20,147 bases of DNA, taken from the NCBI GenBank assembly GCA_021029095.1, contig JAJOHG010000435.1, positions 1-20,147 on the forward strand, given 5' to 3'. Shown here piece by piece: positions 12,101 through 19,430 of the stretch. Under the pieces are notes generated by a model. It saw nothing but the letters and a program-made list of their open reading frames with translations, did not search any database and had not been told where the DNA came from. The position numbers and the translations under genes were made by a program. The stretch is from Phellopilus nigrolimitatus (taxonomy: Eukaryota; Basidiomycota; Agaricomycetes; Hymenochaetales; Hymenochaetaceae). Position 1 is the stretch's first letter. Each line of letters begins with the position of its first letter.

Positions 12101-12849
12101 CCCGGACTCGCTCCTCGCGTCGAAGGAGAACACGCCGAGCCCCGAGGGGGAGACGCCCCCGCCGCCGCCTACGGCCTACAAGAGCATGTTTCGGCGCCTT
12201 CCGCCGCTCGCGCTCCTCGCTGACTCCGGAGCCGGCGGCCTCGCGCCAGAACTCGCAGGAGAGCACGAACGAGTTCGAGGCGGTGCCCCCACCCGCGGGG
12301 CCCTCAAGCCCGACCGCCATCCCGCGCCGCCCCGCGGTGCTGCTCAAGCCGCGCCCCCGCCCGCTCTCCGCGTCGAGCGACAACACGACGCCGAACCGCT
12401 CGAGCCTGCGCAGCGCGCTCACGGGCGGCAGCATCGACCTCAGCGACGACTCGTACTCGCAGTCGCAGTCGCACTCGCACGCGCACGCGCACTCCCACTC
12501 CCACTCGCAGGCGGCGCTGCAGGCCCGCCCGCCGGTGCACGCGCCCTCGCGCTCGCGCAGCCGCGCGCTGTCCGGCTCGGGCGGCGACGCGGAGACAGAG
12601 ACGGAGGCGGACGCGGGGACGCGGTACGCGCCGAGCCGCCTCTCCGTCGCCGTGTCCGCTGCGGACTCGGCGGACCCGCGGCGCGCGTCTGTCCTCGCGG
12701 CCTCGAGCGTGGGGCATGCGTCTGACTTCGGGGACGCCGCGGCGGAGCAGGAGCTCGTCGGGGCGTGGCCCGGGCGGAGGAGGTCGAGGCGGCACGAGGC
12801 GAGGGGCTCCGTGGACCGCGACAAGGAAAAGGGCTGCACTGTGCAATGA
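6149..12849 (+). CDS. cdc15: Cdc15/Cdc7/SepH-type protein kinase with CH and C1 domains
   Basis: Serine/threonine kinase of the septation initiation/mitotic exit network (S. cerevisiae Cdc15, S. pombe Cdc7, A. nidulans SepH), which relays a spindle-pole GTPase signal to downstream kinases for cytokinesis. Exons: 6149-8415, 8482-10459, 10559-10788, 10852-11114, 11180-11305, 11372-11830, 11887-12849. All junctions are GT/AG and keep phase. The ATG at 6149 is the only in-frame ATG before exon 1; the longer open frame from 5948 starts on GTG.

Domains: a disordered Ala/Pro/Ser/Arg N-terminus with an Arg-Glu block near residues 124-155; a CH domain at about 685-830, split by intron 1, with the core [17 protein letters not shown]; a Lys-Asp repeat and long linker; the kinase at 1416-1673 (glycine loop GRGQFGSV, Lys1444, HCD at 1535-1537, DFG from Asp1555, GTPNWMAPE, DIWSLG); and a C1 finger at 1765-1811. 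The tail is Ser/His-rich and ends KGCTVQ. Reading to 12849 needs a one-base frame change near 12198; otherwise translation ends at 12725. Kinase identity is secure. Confidence 0.9.
8201..8690 (+). other. calponin-homology (CH) domain region of the kinase gene
   Basis: It starts with [20 protein letters not shown], continues after a Gly/Asn-rich insert with [16 protein letters not shown], crosses intron 1 (8416-8481, 66 bp) and resumes as [10 protein letters not shown], followed by [21 protein letters not shown] and a segment reading [14 protein letters not shown]. The order 'DG..LC.L.N.L.P' then 'N...FL.A....GV....LF...DL' is the hallmark of actin- or tubulin-associated CH domains. The insert between the first helix and the DG motif is longer than usual. 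Binding partner unknown; actin or microtubules are both possible. Confidence 0.75.
11800..11990 (+). other. atypical C1 zinc-finger coding segment of the kinase gene
   Basis: Residues at 1765-1811 fit H-x12-C-x2-C-x10-C-x2-C-x4-H-x2-C-x7-C exactly. The first His lies at the end of exon 6 and the remaining ligands in exon 7; the complete ligand set appears only after removing intron 6 (11831-11886), which supports the splice model. Typical diacylglycerol-binding C1 domains have 13-14 residues in the third gap and Raf-type atypical ones have fewer. The ten here suggest an atypical, probably membrane- or protein-binding C1. Confidence 0.85.
12185..12215 (+). other. apparent one-base frameshift in the last kinase exon
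   Basis: Upstream of about 12195 the coding-like frame is the one that carries the C1 finger and [17 protein letters not shown]. Downstream, composition typical of the protein (Ser/Thr/Asp/Glu-rich linkers, [20 protein letters not shown], and a proper end at KGCTVQ) lies in the next frame (+1). The original frame becomes an Ala/Arg/Pro-rich GC artefact ending at 12725. Skipping one C of the pair at 12197-12198 restores continuity. No GT..AG interval of suitable length and phase with a good donor was found. Either an assembly/sequencing error or a genuine mutation. Confidence 0.7.
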
Positions 12850-13834
12850 TCGCTGCCGACCCGTCATCTCATCGCCCTCTGACTATTGACTGCCTTCCTA
12901 CTGCCTTCAATTTTCCTACGAGATCATCACCGTCAAGAAGTCCCACTCACTCACAACTCTCTTTTTCTGTTCTGTATACTATGTCTAATTTCTGCCATCG
13001 CATCGTACATATCCTGCATGTATTAACTCGTGCCCTTCACTGCATTCCCTTTGTTCCTGCACTCCTGCAACCACCCTGACATCTCAGACACGCATCGACG
13101 TCGCCCCCCACCCTCATACCCGTGTCTAAAAGTCTGTTTTTTAAGGCTTAATTTTTAAAAGATTTTCCAAACTCTTCTCCCTCCAATACCGGATTTTGTT
13201 CTTTTTCGTTGTATGGTATTTTGTAATCCTTCGTTTAGTTTCTCTCTTTTCTTTTCCTTTGGTCCCCTGACTCTCCTCATGTGCAATGTTCCCCCTAGAC
13301 TTTACCACTGCCGCAGTCTTCTTTCTTCCTGATGACGTCGAACGCTCCTAATGCATTTGTCTAGCTTCTTTCGTATCGTAGCAGTGCGGAGACGTACTAG
13401 TAATCCCACAGAGGTATCGAAGAATATAAGGATGAGAAATCCAGAGACGAGTGATATATCTAACAAGTCTGCTATGTACGCCGAAGGTCGAGTGTGTCGA
13501 CTATGAGGGAAAGCATAACGCTATTGGTACAGCTGGTGGCGAGTGAGAGCATGAGCGAGTACTAGAAGTGGAGAGCGGGACAGCAGAGGAGGTCTAATAT
13601 TACACCGAGAAGAAGGGGGAAATGTATGAGATATATAGGCAAGAGGCGGTGCAGGCTCCCAATAGGTGAATGGCGTAAATGAATATATTACCAATACGAA
13701 TTTGAAAGGACGAAGTCGAAAGATGCTCCAGAGAGAATGGAAGAACGTCTAGGAAAGAGGTGAAAAGCGGTCGATTCGCGTTCAGCGAAAAGAGAGGAAT
13801 GGAGGGAGGTTGCGGACGGGTGTACGGGCGGGCC
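12850..13834. terminator. intergenic 3' region between convergent genes
   Basis: Pyrimidine-rich, AT-richer sequence after the kinase stop, with no coherent coding frame. It must contain the 3' ends of both the plus-strand kinase gene and the minus-strand gene that stops at 13835. Several A/T-rich blocks (around 13130-13220) could serve for polyadenylation, but no canonical AATAAA is placed convincingly, so exact ends are not called. Confidence 0.4.
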
Positions 13835-14979
13835 CTACGAAATGAGCTTGTCCCCCCAGACAAGGCGGTGCCGATACGCACGGTACGCGCCGTCCACAGC
13901 GCCGACGAGCTGCCACGCGAGGAAGACAAATAGAAGCGCGAACACGAGCCGGAGCAGGGCGACCTCGCGGGCCGCGACGGGCGCGGCGCGCGTGAAGACG
14001 ATGCGCAGGAGCTTGTCCTGCGCGGGCGCGTGCTTCCACTCGAGCTCGGTGACGAGGTCCTGGGCCTGGCGGAGGGGCCAAGAGCGTCAGCGACCCGCGC
14101 GCATATAGCAGAAAAAGCAGAAAAGAAGCGGAAGGGAGAAGGAGCGGCTGCTGACCTTGAGGCGCCCCGAGTCGTATGCGCTGCGGATAGCGCGGACCTG
14201 CTCGCGGATCTCTGGGAGACGGGTCTGCAGCATGCCGAGGCTCTCCAAGGAGTCGCTCAGCTCGCGGTAGATGTGTGGAATGTGTCGAACGAGTGCGCGG
14301 TCGACGCGCTGCCGGTTGCCCTGCGCACAGTGGGTGAGATCATAAGTAACTAATGGCATAAATGCGGAAGGGGGACGAACCTCGATGCTGCCGAGCGCCT
14401 CGACGAGGAGACTGTGCACGGCGCGCGAGTTGCTCAGTGCGCCCGCGAGCTCCGCCTGGGCGTCCCGTTCGAAAAAAAGCAATATTTACGCAATCAGCCT
14501 CTCAGTTCTCTTCTTTTTTTTCACGACGAAGGCTCAGACGCACCTCCAGGTCCTTGATCTGGAATTCATGCTGGACGCCCCAGTCCACGGCGGCCTGCGC
14601 TGTCGACTCCAGTTTGCTGCAGGGAAAGACGGATGAGCACTTGGTGGTCGTGGTCGAGGGTAGAGGCGGTGGCCCTGGACTTTCGGCCGACGACGCAGCT
14701 ACCCTGCACGGAGTGCTATAAATTAAGCACTCACCGGTTGGCGTCGGCGCGCGAGGTGGAGACTACATCTGCAGCGCGCTTCGTAGACTCGACAGACAGC
14801 GAGGACGAGGGGAGCTGGGAATGAAAAATCTGACATACGGGGAGAGAGAAAATGGAGGTCGAAGAGGAGAGAATAAAAAGAAGATTGGAAGGCGAACGGG
14901 GCCTCGTGTCGAAGACGGTTCGCTTCTCGCTTCAATGGCACTCTCTGTCTTCTACTTTCTCTTCTCTACGCTCAATCAT
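13835..14979 (-). CDS. predicted tail-anchored coiled-coil protein, function unknown
   Basis: Exons on the minus strand, in gene order: 14979-14956 (tentative), 14814-14735, 14616-14544, 14455-14381, 14320-14156, 14065-13835. The last five join in phase with GT/AG introns of 60-118 bp and contain no stop. Translated, they run from STKRAADVVSTSRADANRK through LESTAQAAVDWGVQHEFQI and RELSDSLESLGMLQTRLPEI to AQDLVTELEWKHAPAQDKLL. One hydrophobic segment (LLRLVFALLFVFLAWQLV, about residues 174-196 of a 215-residue model) follows, then a short basic tail ending GDKLIS. The helical, heptad-like body plus one C-terminal span suggests a tail-anchored membrane protein of the ER, nuclear envelope or another organelle.

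The start is uncertain: the ATG at 14979 with an eight-residue first exon uses a weak donor (GTAGAA), and upstream exons are possible. A Kar5-like nuclear-fusion protein was considered on helical pattern only; I do not claim it. It converges with the kinase gene. Confidence 0.65.
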
Positions 14980-15018
14980 GACTTGGCTGGCGCGCTGCCA
15001 ACGGCCGCGATGCTCCAA

Positions 15019-15030
15019 CTTTATATATTT
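15019..15030 (-). promoter_or_regulatory. possible TATA element upstream of the tail-anchored protein gene
   Basis: On the minus strand this reads AAATATATAAAG, about 40 bases before the tentative ATG at 14979. If the gene starts further upstream this is fortuitous. Confidence 0.3.
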
Positions 15031-15229
15031 CTGGTCACCTCCTGTCTGCTGCGGTCATGATGGTTGGCACGCTGGTCTCTGGACTTCTGCCTGCGTATCT
15101 CGGTCTGACTTGAAGGCTGTGACTGTCAATGAGCGTTGTATAACTGGAGATCTCGACAGGCCAGATTTGCATCTCATCATATATCATTGTCCACGCAGCT
15201 TCTGGCGTGCAGTCCTTTGATGCCGCTAG

Positions 15230-15480
15230 CTTCAAGGGGACTCTTCGCCCCGCACGAATCCGCTTCGTCGGCAGCGTCGATTTTCTGCCGAGAGTTTGAT
15301 CCGAATGTCCTGTCTATATGCTATCTCAATTGCGATGACGTGGCGTTCAGACAGGCACCGTCTGCTCAGTTTGAGTTTCCTTCACACGCCGAGAGAGAAA
15401 GTTGGTCAACATGTGTTCGGATTCATACCTCGAAATTGGTTGCCAAAGTTCCTCGTTGCAAGAGTCGCTATACGTCAGAG
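15230..15480 (-). other. coding-like pieces upstream of the tail-anchored gene
   Basis: A minus-strand piece ending at 15429 reads LTYSDSCNEELWQPISR. Removing a 49-bp interval (15380-15428, GTATGA...AAG, a poor acceptor) it continues in phase as KLKLSRRCLSERHVIAIEIA and YRQDIRIKLSAENRR before a stop near 15232. It could be 5' exons of the tail-anchored gene, a remnant, or chance. A plus-strand frame over the same bases (15136-15582) is also open, which weakens the case. Confidence 0.2.
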
Positions 15481-16637
15481 CCCATGGTCCCGATGATCCG
15501 CAATACAGGTGGGAAACTAGCTCAGAGTTGCCGCCTTCTCCGATCTAGCCTATCAGTCAGTCAATCCTATCACGAATCGTGATATTAGTTACACACCCAG
15601 GGATGAATCATCTTATGACGTGCAATTACTTCGTCTCTCTGCTTGTCCACGCTCGTCTCGAGTCTGGCTCGCAAAGAAATCCTCGTTGCGTCTGCTCTCC
15701 CCTTACTGCTGCGCTTAGGCTCGCTCAAAGAGGACCCTCGAAGATGGGTAGCATTTCTTCTCTACCGCTTACGAACAGTGGTACGTGAATTATAAGCCCA
15801 CTTCTGTTGTCAATAACAACACTCTGATTCATATGGGAACATCAGCAGGTTTCAAGTCATTTAAGCGCCAGCAGCCAGTGCAAAAAGCCCATTAGGCGTA
15901 TAGGCAAACCCCAGGTGCAAATAGATCCGTCACTAAAGATAATAGAGACAGTAACCGACCTGCCCCCAGATTGTAACTTAAGAATTTTGAGACGTGTATC
16001 TCTCAATGTTTGGAAGAGTTTTAGCTTATTATATGGCATCGCGTTCGGACATTACATATCGTCGAAATGCTAAACGCTTGGATCTTGCAACGCTTTTCTA
16101 CGCAATGCACGACTTTTCTTTCGATTTTCTTATGACTTCCAATTCTCCCTTAAAAGCTCGGGCTCGGATTTTAGATATATCACTTAGTGGAACGTCTATG
16201 TAGTTCCGAATCTCATTAGCTGGGACTAATTCTAGTTGGTGGAAGGTGCCAGAATTAACTAATTTATGTTCCCTGTATATAGCTGCGGCACTCGCTGAAG
16301 TAATGGCACTTAAGGTGGAACGGTACAAGGAGCGGAAAGGACGGCAGGGGAAGTAGGGTGAGCAAATTGACTTGGACTCGTTCAATGACGAAACAGAAGA
16401 AACGCATTTTTGACGAGTAGGCAGTACGACACAAGACGACACAGACAACGGCAGTGTAGAGTAGAGAAGGGGGGGGGGGGGGGGGGTGCTTCACATGTGT
16501 CTGTGTTCCTTGGTGGTGGTAGTGAGACGCCAGCTTAGGCAATAAACAAGAAGAAGAAATTTCCAGCAGAGGGCGAAGGGACCTGAGGACAAGTCGCAAG
16601 TCGGCTCGCAGTATCGCCTGTTGAGGCTATGTCACGT
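15481..16637. other. unassigned stretch inside the right arm
   Basis: AT-richer DNA with no assembled gene. Short open frames exist on both strands. The most coding-like is on the minus strand at about 16098-16260 (HQLELVPANEIRNYIDVPLS), ending in a stop with no recognisable partner exons. It also holds the G-tract at 16469-16486. Probably degenerate repeat or gene remnants. Confidence 0.4.
16469..16486 (+). repeat. 18-base G homopolymer
   Basis: Uninterrupted run of 18 G on the plus strand. Capable of quadruplex formation and a likely site of length error in sequencing. Confidence 0.9.
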
Positions 16638-16709
16638 AGCTCGGACTGAACTGGTATCTTCGAGCTGCAGAGGGAGTCCGAGTTGTAATTGTCGTCGAGC
16701 CTAAGCCTG
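16638..16709 (-). repeat. diverged second copy of a right-arm segment
   Basis: Read on the minus strand, this resembles the arm segment at 17229-17308 (and 1270-1350 in the left arm). Shared blocks include CAGGCTT, GACAAT.ACAACTC and GACTCC, then a conserved spacing to CAGTC/CAGTCC..GAG. It lies just inside the point where the two arms stop matching, so only the right side has it. Confidence 0.6.
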
Positions 16710-16929
16710 CTGCTTTTTCTTCACGGCCTATAATGGTACCTAGCCATCTGGGGAATTAGGACTAATGCACGCACAAACGCTCGCTGAAACTCAACGCATC
16801 GTCACTTGAGCCTTACAATCACCCATTGCCGCTGGCGCTTCCCGATAAGAAGCCAGGGCGTCGATGGAGCATCGCGAAGACGCTTTCCATTCAGTCAGAT
16901 AGGGGCAGAAGAAACGATGTGAGAAGGTC

Positions 16930-17290
16930 TTCCTTGCCAGATACTGACAGAACTTACTGTCACGTACTCAGGTTGCGCAGCAGCCTCGAACTCGTCGATG
17001 TTCAAGACGTCCAATACGCACAGCGCTGTGAGAACAATCTTGACCCAAGATGAAAGATGGATGCAGCCTGAATGAGGAGAAGCGAGTCGACGACGATAAT
17101 GTGAAAGAACTCGAGTACACGGACACCCGAGGAGAGAGCACGAGGTGACGCAGGTTGTTGTAGGTCCACACTTGCCTAAAGCGGGACGGTATTCACCGAA
17201 TTAGTAAAATACTGCAATGCTACTTACAATCGAACTCCGGCTGGGTTGATATCGGTGACCTGCGGGGAGGAGTCGGAGTTGTGATTGTCA
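16930..17290 (-). pseudogene. broken gene-like segment in the right arm
   Basis: Counterpart of 1286-1660. Here the reading VTDINPVGVRL, joined across the intron-like interval to QVWTYNNLRHLVLSPRVSVYS, stays in one frame longer than in the left arm. The next coding-like stretch (HLSSWVKIVLTALCVLDVLN and IDEFEAAAQPEYVT) is in another frame. Leucine-rich character suggests an F-box/LRR-like relative. The frame break shared by both arms implies the decay, or an unrecognised intron, predates their duplication. Confidence 0.35.
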
Positions 17291-17884
17291 TCGAGTCAAG
17301 CCTGTTGTTTATCTCCTAGACTTGTGCCTAGGTTGACGAGGTTCGCAAAGATGGGATAGAGCTAACTCACTATGTGCTCAATTGTGTCCAGAAGGGCATC
17401 GCGCCGAGTCTCAAAAAAAAGAGTTAAGGGGATGAGTGTACGGCATTCCGTCCGTCATGGGTACTAGGAAAGCACTTGCCTAAGATACCGAGAATTATTC
17501 CGCGTCCGCAAATGAACCAGACCCTTTCGTCTGGCCGATCTGTCGCCAACGGGCTGGGTTCCGAATGCATTCAGGTGGGTGACCGTTGAGACTCGGGAAA
17601 TGAATGTTGAAAGATATGGGCGACCATAACAGAAAAATGAACATAAAAATAAAAATAAAACGATCACAATGAGCTGAGGAAAAGGCGAAATGAGGGAAAG
17701 AACGCACAAAATGGGAAAGGGTGCAGGGCCTGTGGCGGGAGTCTCCACAGCATCCCTGCACCCATCCCGGGAGAAATTGTAGAAAATCGTTTTTCTGCAA
17801 GTGAAAAAGCTTGGGTTAATTTCGTGATGTCCGTACTCCGATCATGTTGTCGAAAGGGGTCGAGTGCCTTCAGCACCCCCCAAT

Positions 17885-17902
17885 GTCAGCTCTTGAGCTG
17901 AC
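17885..17902. repeat. perfect 18-bp palindrome in the right arm
   Basis: GTCAGCTCTTGAGCTGAC: eight-base arms around a two-base centre. The left-arm copy at 657-674 differs by one base. Confidence 0.75.
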
Positions 17903-18264
17903 TGGGTTAGAATGAAGTTACGAAAAGAAAAAAGAAAAAAAAATAGAGAGAATGGGAAAGGGAAGCAGGAAGCGAAACGGAAACAAGTCTTTTTTTCGGG
18001 TTTTCATTTGTTTTTCATTTTTTTTTTTGCATTTTGCATTTTCTGCGTCTTGCCGTTCGGTTCAAGATGCATATCCGGCCGGTGTACAGAGAAGGCGCGT
18101 GCCTTCACCTTCCCTGGGCGTCGATCGGAGACGCAGGTCTCCCCAAAGACGAGAGCACACGCCGAAGCCACTCTCAGGCTGCGCGTACTGCGGTGTTGCG
18201 TGCTTCCAATTGCATCGCACATCACCGAACACTGCTTCCTCTCCTGGAACGCAGTCAATAACCA

Positions 18265-18273
18265 AAGAAAAAA

Positions 18274-18309
<36 letters not shown>

Positions 18310-18428
18310 AGAAGGAAGAAGGAAGGAAAAAAAGGAAGGAAGGAAGAAGAAGGAGGAAGGAAGGAAAAGGAAGAGAAAGAAAGAGAAAGAAAGAGAAAGA
18401 AAGAAAAAGAAAGAAAAAGAAGAAAAGA
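18265..18428. repeat. GAAA/GGAA microsatellite
   Basis: Purine strand counterpart of 126-299. It opens with a run of AAAG units and continues as mixed GGAA/GAAGG blocks, without the long pure CCTT array of the other arm. Confidence 0.95.
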
Positions 18429-18555
18429 GGTCAAGGGAAATGAGACGTGTGAAGCAAGGTGAGAGAGAGAGAAAACGAAAGGCGAGAGTCAGCGTCCATT
18501 ATGGGTATCCGGTGAGCGCGCGGGAAAAGCAAACTACGATAACATAAGTCAGTAA

Positions 18556-18685
18556 GATGGAAATCATGTAGACGCGGAGACTACGTACCATGTTGTGAAT
18601 CAGAGCCGCCTAAGGGCTCATTTAGCCCGCCCTTCAGTCCCTTCCACACTCCCCCTCCCCCTCCTCTTCCTCCTCCCCTCACCCC
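18556..18685. other. spacer between right arm and second kinase locus
   Basis: About 130 bases with a CT-rich block (about 18635-18680). No gene seen. Confidence 0.5.
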
Positions 18686-19430
18686 TCACGCCGTCAGGTC
18701 CATCCGCCGGCCATCACTCACGGCCCTCGTCCAAGCGACCCATTGTCCAGAGAATCGAGAAAATTCGTCCTTGAGTTCAACGTTGGGAGTCCTCGAAAGC
18801 CCGGACATCGGTGTCCTCGGAGCAGGCGTCGGTGGGAGCGTTGCCCCGGATTTGACAAATCCTGGAACGGCCAAAACATTCGATGGCGGAATCAGACCGA
18901 AGAAGTCCCACTGAGAAATCCCGTATTCCAGCGCTAGCGGTGACTCGATGGCGGCGTAGGAAATGCCGTGATAAGCATCCGGCGAAGGAAGCATGATCTC
19001 GCCGACGCTCAGTATCGATCTACCGAACTCTGAGTACTGAGCATGTCTGCGTCCGCCCATCGCATTTTCAGCCCGACAGGAATGTCGATGGCAGGCGTGC
19101 GCGTAGGGGGTTGAGGTAATTCATCCAGGACGGTTGCGAGATGTCGATGCAGTCCATGTAGTTTTGTTCAAACTCGCGGCCTGGCATCGGAGGGGAAGTG
19201 ATGGCGTCATAAGCAGAGCGATCGATACTCGGGAAGGAAGCACCATCGAGCGATTCATCTGCGAGAATTGGACACGTTTGATTCCGTGCATCTCATCGAC
19301 GGCCACGACAGGTATGTCGATGGCAGGCGTGCTAGTAGAATGATCGGGTCGTAATAGTTCATTCCGACCGGTTCATCCATGACTCTGTCGATGGCATCCC
19401 TCAGGTTCTGGCCAAACTCGTGTTCCGGCG
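18686..19430 (-). pseudogene. diverged, frame-broken tandem repeats after the second kinase
   Basis: Minus-strand sequence contains at least three related blocks whose best readings lie in different frames: ILSVGEIVLPPG / NVHRAAYVAIEPPLAPEHEF (19540-19380), SFPSIDRSAYDAITSPPMPG (about 19245-19180) and ILSVGEIMLPSPDAYHGISY / AAIESPLALEYGI (19043-18920). Their anchors (GATGGCG at about 18947, 19200 and 19443) are spaced about 240-255 bases apart. A further AIEPP motif occurs at about 19580 within the preceding frame. The frame breaks suggest decay of a once continuous repetitive C-terminal tail; introns cannot be excluded. The final block is open to a TGA at 18686. Confidence 0.5.

Larger units (their letters stand above)
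16733..18555 (-). repeat. right arm of the long inverted repeat
   Basis: Reverse complement of 1-1856, in the same internal order read backwards: decayed gene-like segment at about 16950-17290, the A-tract at about 17413, the palindrome at 17885-17902, and the purine microsatellite at 18265-18428. Matching ends at 18555 because the left copy reaches the window edge, so the true outer border is not proven. Differences from the left arm are scattered substitutions and short indels, indicating two separate copies rather than one sequence repeated by mistake. Confidence 0.9.

Noticed and set aside
11862..12725. Kinase C-terminus ending at 12725
   Set aside because: After about 12198 this frame turns into an Ala/Arg/Pro-rich artefact, whereas the next frame has the expected linker composition and a clean end at 12849.
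13835..14979. Naming the tail-anchored protein Kar5
   Set aside because: Only a general helical and membrane pattern supports it; the cysteine-rich N-terminal part could not be assembled.
1..18555. Arms as LTRs of a retrotransposon
   Set aside because: The copies are inverted, not direct; no TG..CA ends, primer-binding site, reverse transcriptase or integrase is seen between them.
1..18555. A classical DNA transposon with long terminal inverted repeats
   Set aside because: No transposase is recognisable in 1857-16732; the interior holds host-type genes. Kept as an open possibility in the findings but not annotated as a mobile element.
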